A DNA stretch of 10,541 nt, from NCBI GenBank assembly GCA_019420275.1, contig JAHZHN010000026.1, forward strand, positions 1-10,541, read 5' to 3'. The notes under the pieces are model-generated. The model made no database searches. It saw nothing but the letters and a program-made list of their open reading frames with translations, and was not told the origin of the DNA. This DNA comes from Clostridiales bacterium (lineage in GTDB: Bacteria > Bacillota > Clostridia > Lachnospirales > Lachnospiraceae). A program made the position numbers and the translations under genes. The stretch's first letter is position 1, and each line of letters starts with the position of its first letter. This document shows positions 1 to 6,950 of the stretch, one piece after another.

Positions 1-21
1 ACCACAATTATACATATTTGA

Positions 22-51
22 TGGACAAAATCAATAAAAAAACGATAAAAT
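22..51 (+). promoter_or_regulatory. Candidate promoter for the AraC-type regulator gene
   Basis: A TGGACA hexamer at 22-27 (5 of 6 matches to TTGACA) lies 18 nt before TAAAAT at 46-51 (5 of 6 matches to TATAAT). Transcription would start near 58 and give a leader of about 120 nt before the ATG at 177. The surroundings are very A-rich, where -10-like hexamers are common by chance, so this is only a candidate. No catabolite-repression (cre-type) box was recognised nearby. Confidence 0.3.
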
Positions 52-85
52 ATTGTAGAGGTTTTCAATTTGCAAAAGGAAAAAA

Positions 86-208
86 ATGAAGATAGAGCAA
101 AAAAATCAAAAAAATGAGGAAGAAAATTGCGGGGAATCGTGTAAAATAAAAACAGAATGTTTGACAGGAGGACGAAATGCATCTGACAGAAGATACACTG
201 GTATTTGA
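86..208 (+). CDS. Possible 40-codon leader ORF overlapping the regulator start
   Basis: An ATG at 86 follows AAGGA (76-80) after 5 nt and opens a 40-codon frame ending in TGA at 206-208. The peptide would be hydrophilic, rich in Lys, Glu and Asn, with three Cys, and resembles no family I know. It overlaps the first 32 nt of the AraC-type gene in another frame, so translating it could affect initiation at 177. An A-rich leader readily yields such a composition by chance. Listed only because it has both a ribosome binding site and an overlap with the next start. Confidence 0.15.
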   Translation: MKIEQKNQKNEEENCGESCKIKTECLTGGRNASDRRYTGI

Positions 209-1037
209 AAAAGGATTTGAATTTGCAGTATATCCGTATGTGGCAAAGGTTCAGGAAAATGATGAAAACTCGTTTCACTGGCACAGGTATTGCGAGATTA
301 CGCTGGTGGAAAAAGGCAAAGGCAGATACTTTGTCAATGGAAGAGAGTACTGCATGGAAGCAGGCGATCTGATCATTTTTAACAATACAGAACCCCACGG
401 GTGGATTGGAACGGAGGAAGACATGCATCTTCTGGTGATGATCTTTCAGCCGGAATTTGTATCGGATAAGCTGGATGTTTCGGGGGAAGATTATCTGCGT
501 CCATTTGCAGAGCGCGGTGGTAATTTTCAAAACCGGATCGGACACAAGGACAAAGAAGCAGACAGAATCCGAAAGATCATGCGGGAGATACAAAAAGAAG
601 AACAGGAAAAAGAAATTGGATACCGGAAAATGATCAAAGCAGACGTGCTGCGTATCTTGACGCTGCTGATCCGGCATTATCAGGATGTTTCGAAGTCCAA
701 TGCATGCTTAAAAGAAAAGAATGCAGCGATGCACCGGCTGGGAGAGGCATTTCGGTATATAGACGAGCGATATAAAGAAAAACTGACCCTGGAAGAGGTG
801 GCAGCTTCCTGTCATATGAGTACGAATTATTTTTCGACCTATTTTAGAAAAGCTGCCAATATGAATTTTAGTGAGTATGTATCCAGACTTCGCATTAAAG
901 AAGCAAGGCGTCTTTTGCGGACTACGTATTTATCTGTAACGGAGATCGCCTATGAATGTGGATTTCAAAATCTGTCGAATTTTTATCGCACATATCATAA
1001 GTTTTTTGACAGATCACCGAAGGATGAAAGAAAATAA
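177..1037 (+). CDS. AraC/XylS-family transcriptional regulator with N-terminal cupin domain
   Basis: A 286-residue DNA-binding regulator, the usual size for one-component AraC-family sugar regulators. Residues about 20-95 form a cupin-like sensor with the typical HWHxxxE start (His34, Trp35, His36, Glu40) and a later GDLIIFNNTEPH stretch; this fold normally binds a small ligand such as a sugar. Residues about 187-284 are the HTH_18 domain with two helix-turn-helix motifs: LTLEEVAASCHMSTNYF at about 203-219 and LSVTEIAYECGFQNLSNFY at about 252-274. The C-terminal ending SPKDERK matches the family's SPxxYR tail, except that the usual Tyr is missing. The ATG is supported by AGGAGG at 166-171, 5 nt upstream. 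The gene faces the two-component operon, ending 4 nt from it. The ligand is unknown; control of the neighbouring sugar operon is likely from context only. Confidence 0.93.
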   Translation: MHLTEDTLVFEKGFEFAVYPYVAKVQENDENSFHWHRYCEITLVEKGKGRYFVNGREYCMEAGDLIIFNNTEPHGWIGTEEDMHLLVMIFQPEFVSDKLDVSGEDYLRPFAERGGNFQNRIGHKDKEADRIRKIMREIQKEEQEKEIGYRKMIKADVLRILTLLIRHYQDVSKSNACLKEKNAAMHRLGEAFRYIDERYKEKLTLEEVAASCHMSTNYFSTYFRKAANMNFSEYVSRLRIKEARRLLRTTYLSVTEIAYECGFQNLSNFYRTYHKFFDRSPKDERK

Positions 1038-1041
1038 GCGT

Positions 1042-1794
1042 TTATTCTTCGTGATTTTTTCGATATTGCAGTGGTGAAATCCCAAAATTCTTTTTAAATG
1101 TTCTGCTGAAATAGGCCTGATCTTCATATCCGGTCAGAGTTGCAATCTGGCTGATTGTCAGTTCCGGGTTATAAAGTAGAAAGGAACAGGCTTTTTTCAG
1201 GCGAAGTGAATTTAAATATTTAATGGGAGTACAGTTATATTCCTGCAGAAATATTTTGGTAAGGTAGCTCTGTGAGTAGTTCATTGTCTGGGCGATAATG
1301 CTCAGGTTGAGACTGTCCTGATAGTGAGTGGTAATAAACTCATGGAGCAGTCGGGCAATTTTGACAGGTGAAATATGTGTGTAGTCTTCGGAAAAATAAC
1401 TTTGATAACTTTCTTTTTCTAATTCCAGATCTTTTTGAAGACGAAACAGTACTTCGTGAATGTCATCCAGAGAAACCGGCTTTAAAAGATAGTCATATAC
1501 TTTTAAATGGAGGGCTTCTCTGGCATATTCGAAATCAGAAAAGCCGCTGATGATAATAAATCTCATATCGGGATAACATTCCCTTACTCTGGAAAGTAGT
1601 TCCATTCCGTCCATGACAGGCATACGAATGTCTGTCATGAGAAGGATGGGGGAATGTTCTTTTACCAGGTCTAAGGTATCTGTGCCTGTCTGGGCAGAAC
1701 CAATTACTTTAAATGCAGGGTGCGCATTTACTTTTTGGATCAAATTATTTAAAATTAATTCTTCGTCTTCTGCAATGATAACTTCGTATTGCAT
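1042..1794 (-). CDS. YesN-like response regulator (receiver + AraC-type HTH)
   Basis: A 250-residue response regulator that would activate transcription when phosphorylated by the adjacent sensor kinase. The receiver domain (about 1-120) has the acidic pair Glu9/Asp10, phospho-acceptor Asp55 in the TDIRMP motif, Ser83 and Lys105 in LLKP, so all key residues are present. The AraC-type domain occupies about 150-247, ending in the classic GISPLQYRK tail. A 291-residue reading from an upstream ATG is possible, but the family begins at MQYEVIIAEDEE. The ATG at 1794 is preceded by AAAGGAGA (1801-1808, minus strand) with a 6-nt spacer. That ribosome binding site lies inside the end of the kinase gene, whose TGA is 1 nt from this ATG, so translational coupling is likely. 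Sugar-locus regulators of this type usually act on the adjacent transporter operon. The length is at the short end because no long linker is present. Confidence 0.94.
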   Translation of the reverse strand: MQYEVIIAEDEELILNNLIQKVNAHPAFKVIGSAQTGTDTLDLVKEHSPILLMTDIRMPVMDGMELLSRVRECYPDMRFIIISGFSDFEYAREALHLKVYDYLLKPVSLDDIHEVLFRLQKDLELEKESYQSYFSEDYTHISPVKIARLLHEFITTHYQDSLNLSIIAQTMNYSQSYLTKIFLQEYNCTPIKYLNSLRLKKACSFLLYNPELTISQIATLTGYEDQAYFSRTFKKNFGISPLQYRKNHEE

Positions 1795-1795
1795 A

Positions 1796-3598
1796 TCAGT
1801 TCTCCTTTCGACAGAAGGCTCCGATTGCGGTGAAAGCGTGTCCTTCTTCTGTGTTTCCATATTCAAAGATAAAATCATGTTCGAAATAGATCGACATTCG
1901 AATATAAATATTCGCAAGCCCCAATCCGTTTATCTGCAGTTTTGGCATTTCTGAAGAATTGGAAGCAAAAGTACGGATTTGTGTATCCAGATGTTGGATT
2001 GCCTCTTCTGAAAAACCGGGGCCGGTATCTTCTATGCAGATCTTCCAGAAATCATCCTGGATGATGCTGTAAATTTTGACTCTCCAGGGCGGAGAACAAT
2101 TCGTGCCATATTTCAGTGCATTTTCTACAAGAGGATGAATGCAGAGTTTTGGAATCGTGATGTCCAGCAAAGAATCATCAATCTGAAGTTCGTAGTGAAG
2201 ACTGGATTGATTTCTCATTTTCATACAGTATAAATATTCTCTGATATAGTCAAGTTCCTCCCGGATACTGACGATCCGTGTTTTAAAGTCTGTGACGTAA
2301 CGCATGATCCGCGACAGATTCTGGCACATGCCTGCGACAGACTTTGTGTCGCCATTTTCTGCCAGGATCATAATACTGGAAAGAGAGTTATAATAAAAAT
2401 GCGGACTCATCTGGGACTGGAGCGCAAGAGATCGGGCTTCCAGTTCTGCTTCCTGGACCTTTAGAAGCTGATCCCGGGAGGCTTTTAATTTCTGATTCAT
2501 TTCTGAAAATGAATCGTACAATTCCTTCAATTCGACAGAAAAAACCGGATAAGATGCCGGAGATTCCAGGCCCAGGTTGGAAAGCTGCATTCTTTGAATG
2601 ATATGCTTCAAATGGGCAATGGGATGAGCCAGCCGTTTTGCCAGATAGTGAGAAACAATACTGGCGATCAGAATCATAATGATAACAAAAATAAGCAGTA
2701 CCCGGGTAAGGTCATTCAATGGAGCAAGAATATCTGCTTCATCCTGGACTGCATAGTAGGTCCAGCCGGTATAGTCAGAAGGAAGAGAAGTCAGATATTC
2801 TTTTTGTGAAGTGGTTGGATTTGTTATTTGTTCCACTCTTGTACCATTGAAAGAAGTTCCTGTATTAGATTTGGAAACAGAAGGATAATCGGGAATCTCC
2901 AAATCTGTCTGGTAGGGATATATCAGTTCCTTCCGCTCATTGTAGATATAAATTCTGGTCGGTGTAGTTGCCTTTTTTTCAAAACGGATGATCGCATTGA
3001 AAAGACTTTTACAGTTTTTGACAGTTTCCACGATTCCAACAGTTTTTCGATTGGAATTTACATAAGTACGATACAGAGAAATCACATCCGTGGTGTAAGC
3101 GCTGATCTTTTTTTCATAAGGGGTGCTGAGAAATAAGGAACCCTTTTTAGATAGGACAGGCTGATACCAGGACAGGGATTCCAGATCGATATGGGTAAGC
3201 TTTTGTACAGAGTCCACCTGAAGACAAGTTCCTTCCAGATCATAAAGATAGATATAATCTGCCCTGCTGTTCGTTCCGTTGAGCATCACAAAAAGATCAG
3301 CCAGCCGTTTGTAAGAATTTCGATTCTGATTCAGATTGAAGTCATATGACAGGGTATTTTCTACAATGCTGCTGTAATTGATATTGATGGAAACGTTATC
3401 CATGTCTTCAATATTCGCTTCCACAGAATCTTTCAGAGACAGATTGTTGTTGTATAAACGTTCAAAGGCTTCGTCTTTTAGCTTGCCGGAGACAAAGACA
3501 TAAAAGAAAATACTGAATGTTCCGAGAAAAAATAAAATAATTCCCAGGTAGGCGAGATATAACTGTGTCTGAAGTTTTCGGTGTCTGTTGAAAAACAT
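1796..3598 (-). CDS. YesM-like membrane sensor histidine kinase
   Basis: A 600-residue sensor kinase of the YesM/LytS-like His_kinase class. Transmembrane segment 1 spans about residues 13-36 and segment 2 about 300-320. Between them lies an extracellular sensor of about 260 residues, of the size and character of a double-Cache domain (inference). A HAMP-like linker follows segment 2 (about 318-370), then a short coiled stretch rich in Gln and Glu. The phospho-acceptor is His400 in QMSPHFYYN, a variant of the usual QxNPHFLYN. The ATPase domain shows the N box LVENALKYG (Asn493), the G1 box EDTGPG (Asp524) and a later GLGL box. AAAGGA with an 8-nt spacer supports the ATG at 3598. It is first in a two-gene operon with the response regulator and is divergent from the sugar-binding protein gene, an arrangement typical of carbohydrate-sensing systems. 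The signal is not identifiable from sequence. Confidence 0.94.
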   Translation of the reverse strand: MFFNRHRKLQTQLYLAYLGIILFFLGTFSIFFYVFVSGKLKDEAFERLYNNNLSLKDSVEANIEDMDNVSININYSSIVENTLSYDFNLNQNRNSYKRLADLFVMLNGTNSRADYIYLYDLEGTCLQVDSVQKLTHIDLESLSWYQPVLSKKGSLFLSTPYEKKISAYTTDVISLYRTYVNSNRKTVGIVETVKNCKSLFNAIIRFEKKATTPTRIYIYNERKELIYPYQTDLEIPDYPSVSKSNTGTSFNGTRVEQITNPTTSQKEYLTSLPSDYTGWTYYAVQDEADILAPLNDLTRVLLIFVIIMILIASIVSHYLAKRLAHPIAHLKHIIQRMQLSNLGLESPASYPVFSVELKELYDSFSEMNQKLKASRDQLLKVQEAELEARSLALQSQMSPHFYYNSLSSIMILAENGDTKSVAGMCQNLSRIMRYVTDFKTRIVSIREELDYIREYLYCMKMRNQSSLHYELQIDDSLLDITIPKLCIHPLVENALKYGTNCSPPWRVKIYSIIQDDFWKICIEDTGPGFSEEAIQHLDTQIRTFASNSSEMPKLQINGLGLANIYIRMSIYFEHDFIFEYGNTEEGHAFTAIGAFCRKEN

Positions 3599-3629
3599 AT
3601 CTAAAATCCTTTCGAAAAAATCCTGAATT

Positions 3630-3635
3630 ATTATA
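3630..3635 (-). promoter_or_regulatory. Candidate -10 element of the sensor/regulator operon
   Basis: On the minus strand a perfect TATAAT occurs about 30 nt before the kinase ATG, leaving room for a start point and the AAAGGA ribosome binding site. The hexamer 17 nt further upstream reads CATTTT, a poor match to a -35 box. The promoter, if real, would be weak or activator-dependent. Confidence 0.4.
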
Positions 3636-3720
3636 CTATAAGACTAAAACAGAAAATGGAAAATAGCAATGTATTTATGAAAAAGAAATAAAAAGTGTAA
3701 AAAAAGTACAAATTATATCT

Positions 3721-3742
3721 TGAAAAATGCATAGATTTTTCA
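3721..3742 (+). promoter_or_regulatory. 8-bp perfect dyad, candidate operator of the transporter operon
   Basis: TGAAAAAT (3721-3728) and ATTTTTCA (3735-3742) form a perfect inverted repeat around the 6-nt centre GCATAG. It lies in the intergenic region between the divergent kinase and binding-protein genes. The right half overlaps the place where a -35 box would be expected for the TAGAAT element at 3755-3760. Such a position suits a binding site for an activator, with the YesN-like or AraC-type regulator of this window as candidates. AraC-type proteins more often bind direct repeats, so the protein is not settled. An alternative is a small hairpin in a transcript from a promoter further upstream. 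Confidence 0.45.
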
Positions 3743-3754
3743 TATTGGATCCGA

Positions 3755-3760
3755 TAGAAT
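3755..3760 (+). promoter_or_regulatory. Candidate -10 element of the transporter/GH95 operon
   Basis: TAGAAT matches TATAAT at 5 of 6 positions and sits 38 nt before the ATG at 3799. The hexamer 17 nt upstream (TAGATT, 3732-3737) is a weak -35. A start point near 3767 would leave a leader of about 32 nt. The weak -35 fits a promoter that needs an activator. No better pair was found on this strand in the intergenic region. Confidence 0.3.
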
Positions 3761-3798
3761 ATAGCCATCAAGAAAGGGACGAAACAAGGAGGAGAAGC

Positions 3799-5127
3799 AT
3801 GAAAAAGAAAGTATTAGCAGCAGTGTTATGTGTGAGCATGGCAATGACAACGCTGGCCGGATGCGGAAAATCAGAATCGGGAGAAGGAAAAGAAAAAAGC
3901 GAATTTTCAGGAGAAACATTGAGTATTCTGACATCGGCAGGCTGGATGGACAATCGATATGATGACACAATTGAGCGATTTGAAGAAGAATATGATGTTA
4001 CAGTAGATCTTCAGACAATTCCGGCAGATCAGTATTCTGATCTTCTTCAGTCAAAACTGACGACAGATTCCTGCGCAGATGTGTTCTGGATCCAGTCTAA
4101 TCCATTTGCGATTGAGTCAGTTATCGTAAATCCGGAAGAATATTGTATTGATTTTACAGGAGCAGAATGGGAAAAAATTATGCCTGAGACAAGACTTTCA
4201 TCCTGCAAATATGATGACAAGTTATACGGACTGCAGATTTATCACAATTCTCCGGATTGTGTAATGGTATATAATAAAACATTATTTGAAGAGAATGGAT
4301 GGAAAGTGCCGACAACATACGAAGAGTTCAAAAAACTGTGCGGCGAGATACAGGATGAAGGGATCACGCCATGGTATATGCCTGGAGCAGACGGATGGCA
4401 GCATCAATTGTCATTCTTCCAGATCGGAGGAGTTTATGAAGCGGCAGAACCTGGATTATATGAAGCTCTGAATACAAACAAAGCAACATTCTCAGGGAAT
4501 GAATTGATGCAGAAATCCCTGGAACAGTTTAAAGAATTTTCAGACTTGGGATATTTTGGAGAGGACTGGATCGGAACGGATTCTTCCAATCTGATCAATG
4601 CTTTAGGTGATCGAGAAGCAGCAATGGTAACATCCGGATCAGGAGTTATTAAACAGATTAAAGAAGATACTGCGACAGAAGATGAATTTGGATTATTCCT
4701 TTGTCCATTTGCAGACAACCAGTATTATCCTACCAACCCAAGCGGACCAACCATGTTTGGGTATAAAAAATCAGAACATCCGGAACTGGTAAAAGAATTC
4801 TTTAACTTTGTGACAACAACAGAAAGTCTGCAGGAGATTTTGGACAACTCACCGGTATTTACAAATCTGGATGTACTGGACGAAAATCTGGAACAGCACT
4901 GGCTGCCGGAAGAAGAGGAATTTATGGCAAGTCTGACAGAAGAGCAGATGAAGACACCGGTATTACAGACAGGAACAAAATACACCAATGATTTCTGGAA
5001 TCAGTTTGGTCAGGACTTGGTGGCATATTGCCAGGGAACGATTAAGGATGCGGATGAAATTCTGAAAAATATGGATAAAAACAGAGCAGAAGCTGCAAAA
5101 ACAGCAAAGGATCCGAACTGGCAGTAA
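3799..5127 (+). CDS. ABC transporter extracellular sugar-binding lipoprotein (SBP family 1)
   Basis: A 442-residue substrate-binding lipoprotein of a CUT1-type carbohydrate importer (UgpB/MalE-like). The N-terminus is a lipoprotein signal peptide: a KKK stretch, a hydrophobic core, then the lipobox LAGC at 19-22, so Cys22 is the likely lipidated residue anchoring the protein outside the membrane. A Ser/Gly/Glu/Lys-rich linker follows and the binding domain begins near residue 40. The body matches the SBP_bac_1 pattern, including WMDNRYDDTIERFEEEY near residue 49 and the GYFGEDW/AAMVTSGSG region. The ATG at 3799 is chosen over an in-frame one at 3727 because AAGGAGG (3786-3792) lies 6 nt upstream and the signal peptide begins there. 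It is first in an operon with two permeases and a GH95 glycosidase, suggesting a fucosylated or related oligosaccharide as cargo (inference). Confidence 0.95.
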   Translation: MKKKVLAAVLCVSMAMTTLAGCGKSESGEGKEKSEFSGETLSILTSAGWMDNRYDDTIERFEEEYDVTVDLQTIPADQYSDLLQSKLTTDSCADVFWIQSNPFAIESVIVNPEEYCIDFTGAEWEKIMPETRLSSCKYDDKLYGLQIYHNSPDCVMVYNKTLFEENGWKVPTTYEEFKKLCGEIQDEGITPWYMPGADGWQHQLSFFQIGGVYEAAEPGLYEALNTNKATFSGNELMQKSLEQFKEFSDLGYFGEDWIGTDSSNLINALGDREAAMVTSGSGVIKQIKEDTATEDEFGLFLCPFADNQYYPTNPSGPTMFGYKKSEHPELVKEFFNFVTTTESLQEILDNSPVFTNLDVLDENLEQHWLPEEEEFMASLTEEQMKTPVLQTGTKYTNDFWNQFGQDLVAYCQGTIKDADEILKNMDKNRAEAAKTAKDPNWQ

Positions 5128-5166
5128 CCAGATAAAGCAGGAGAAGATTCAAAAGAGTGAAAGTAG

Positions 5167-5211
5167 AATGCCATATTTTGTTCACTGGAAATGGAAACAA
5201 AATATGGCATT
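5167..5211 (+). promoter_or_regulatory. 16-bp intercistronic hairpin between binding protein and permease genes
   Basis: Arms 5167-5182 and 5196-5211 are perfectly complementary over 16 bp around a 13-nt loop. No strong run of T follows (ATTTATGAAA), so a full intrinsic terminator is unlikely. Such hairpins after the first gene of a sugar-transport operon are known, as between malE and malF, to protect upstream mRNA and lower downstream expression. That would give more binding protein than permease. Partial termination is a possible alternative. Confidence 0.75.
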
Positions 5212-5237
5212 ATTTATGAAAAGAAAGTGGTGATACT

Positions 5238-6119
5238 GTGAAAAAAAATAAGATATATCCATGGTGGTTTTTGGTAATACCGTTATTGTTTTATATTTGC
5301 TTTTTCCTAAGTCCCAGCCTTTTGGGAGTTGGATATTCCTTCACAGACTGGAGTTCCAGAAGTGCAATAGATGGGACACATTTCGTAGGACTGAAAAATT
5401 ATATTGAAATTTTTACCTCTGATACAGATTATGCGTCGGGAATTCTGCATACGCTGATGTTTACCGTTGTTTCGAATATTGTGAAACTGATTCCGGCGCT
5501 TCTTCTTGCGGTGATGCTGCAGGAAGGGCTGAGAGGAAAAGGAATTTACAGAACGATTTTATATCTGCCGTCGATTTTACCGTTTGTAATTATCGGAATT
5601 GTATTTAAAAGTATTTTTAATTTTGATCATGGTCTTCTTAACACGGTATTAGAGGCATTGAATCTTGAGTTTTTGCAGCAGAAATGGTTGTCTGATCTGG
5701 ATGTTGTATGGAAATCGATTTTCGGAGTAGATGCATGGCGAGGCATTGGATACTGTATGACGATTTTCCTGGCGGGCTTGCAGACGATTCCAAAGTCATT
5801 ATATGAAGCAGCTAAAATTGATGGAGCGAATTTCTGGCAGCGTTTGAGATACATTACGCTTCCAATGCTTTCAGGGGCGGTGATGATCAATCTTGTGTTT
5901 GGTATTACATATGGTCTGAAGGTATTTGATATCGTCTATGTGCTGACAAACGGTGGTCCGGGACATGCGACAGAAGTGCTGACAACATATTCATTCCAGT
6001 TATATTCGACAGGTAATTATGGAATGTCTACAGCGTTGAATGCAATTCTGTTGTTGATTACCGCAGTAATAGGAATTGTGGTGGTTCGAACAATGAGCAA
6101 GAGAGAGGTGCAGCAGTAA
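5238..6119 (+). CDS. CUT1-type ABC sugar permease (MalF/UgpA-like)
   Basis: A 293-residue inner-membrane subunit of the sugar importer. About six hydrophobic segments are visible, near residues 8-30, 69-95, 105-127, 160-181, 212-234 and 262-284. The cytoplasmic EAA loop, which docks the ATPase, reads EAAKIDGANFWQRLRYITLP from Glu190 with the conserved Gly196. The TNGGPGHATE stretch at 237-246 is typical of the MalF/UgpA half. Translation appears to begin at GTG (5238), preceded closely by GGTGAT (5229-5234), which matches the downstream part of the anti-Shine-Dalgarno pairing; there is no better ATG nearby. Its stop codon directly touches the start of the second permease. The rare start codon and the hairpin upstream both fit lower expression than the binding protein. 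Confidence 0.95.
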   Translation: MKKNKIYPWWFLVIPLLFYICFFLSPSLLGVGYSFTDWSSRSAIDGTHFVGLKNYIEIFTSDTDYASGILHTLMFTVVSNIVKLIPALLLAVMLQEGLRGKGIYRTILYLPSILPFVIIGIVFKSIFNFDHGLLNTVLEALNLEFLQQKWLSDLDVVWKSIFGVDAWRGIGYCMTIFLAGLQTIPKSLYEAAKIDGANFWQRLRYITLPMLSGAVMINLVFGITYGLKVFDIVYVLTNGGPGHATEVLTTYSFQLYSTGNYGMSTALNAILLLITAVIGIVVVRTMSKREVQQ

Positions 6120-6938
6120 ATGAAAAAAACAGTGAGTAATGTTTTGAAACATCTGGTATGTATCAGTCTTTGTATCGTGGTAATCCTTCCGTTTTATATG
6201 GTGTTTATTAACTCTTTAAAACCAAAGGCAGAGGCTGCGAGAATGAGTCTTGCACTTCCGACAGAGTGGCATTTTGAAACATATCTGGAAGTGATCGAAG
6301 AGGCGAATCTGGTACAGGGATTTTTTAATTCTTTGACCTATGCAGGGATTTCCACCACGATTGGAGTGCTGGGATGTGCGATGGCAGCATTTGTTATGGC
6401 AAGAAACAAAACAAAGATTAATAATTTTTTATATTATTTTGTAATCTGCGGACTGTTTTTCCCGATCAACTATGTAACATTAGTAAAAGTGCTTCAGACC
6501 TTCAATCTGGCCAATACAAAGCCGGGAATCATTATTGCATTTATCAGTTCCATGATCCCTTTCTGTATTTTTACAATACGGAACTTTATTTCTTCGATCC
6601 CGGTGGAGTTGGACGAAGCTGCGATCATAGATGGATGTGGACCGTTATCGTTATTTTTTAAAGTAGTTGCACCATTGATGAAGCCAACGATCGTAACCTG
6701 TTTTATTTTGCAGTTTATGGGAATATGGAGCGACTTTTTGACTCCGCTGTACTTGTCAAATTCAAGCAAGATGTATCCAATGACAATGGCAGTATATCAA
6801 TTTTTTGGGAAGAATAAAAACTGGTGGCATTTCGTCTTTGCAGATATTATCCTGACCTGTATTCCGGTTATTATCGTATATTTGATCGGGCAGAAATATA
6901 TCATTGGCGGAATGACATCCGGCGGCGTAAAAGAATAA
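6120..6938 (+). CDS. CUT1-type ABC sugar permease (MalG/UgpE-like)
   Basis: A 272-residue partner permease forming the membrane channel with the preceding gene product. Hydrophobic segments lie near 9-31, 69-92, 104-124, 136-156, 183-205 and 237-258. The EAA loop reads ELDEAAIIDGCGPLSLFFKVVAP, with Glu166 and Gly172 conserved. The C-terminal ending GMTSGGVKE is a version of the GxTxGAVKG tail common in the MalG half. The ATG follows the TAA of the first permease with no gap, and a GAGAGGTG site lies inside the end of that gene, so the two are probably translated together. No ATP-binding subunit follows. In Gram-positive bacteria such importers commonly share a multi-sugar ATPase of the MsmK/MsiK type encoded elsewhere, and that is the likely situation here. 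Confidence 0.95.
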   Translation: MKKTVSNVLKHLVCISLCIVVILPFYMVFINSLKPKAEAARMSLALPTEWHFETYLEVIEEANLVQGFFNSLTYAGISTTIGVLGCAMAAFVMARNKTKINNFLYYFVICGLFFPINYVTLVKVLQTFNLANTKPGIIIAFISSMIPFCIFTIRNFISSIPVELDEAAIIDGCGPLSLFFKVVAPLMKPTIVTCFILQFMGIWSDFLTPLYLSNSSKMYPMTMAVYQFFGKNKNWWHFVFADIILTCIPVIIVYLIGQKYIIGGMTSGGVKE

Positions 6939-6950
6939 GGAAGTAAGCAT

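Noticed and set aside
1023..1060. Hairpin-like A/T-rich sequence between the convergent AraC-type and response regulator genes
   Set aside because: Pairing is short, A/T-only in large part and needs a 2-nt bulge; it cannot be called a terminator with confidence.
1795..1917. Upstream ATG extending the response regulator by 41 residues
   Set aside because: The extension lies wholly inside the kinase gene, has no family similarity, and the ATG at 1794 has its own well-spaced ribosome binding site.
1613..1954. 113-codon plus-strand frame across the kinase/regulator junction
   Set aside because: It is antisense to two clearly identified genes and its translation shows no family features.
3727..3798. 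Upstream ATG extending the sugar-binding protein by 24 residues
   Set aside because: It would bury the lipoprotein signal peptide, lies within the dyad, and has no ribosome binding site; AAGGAGG supports 3799.
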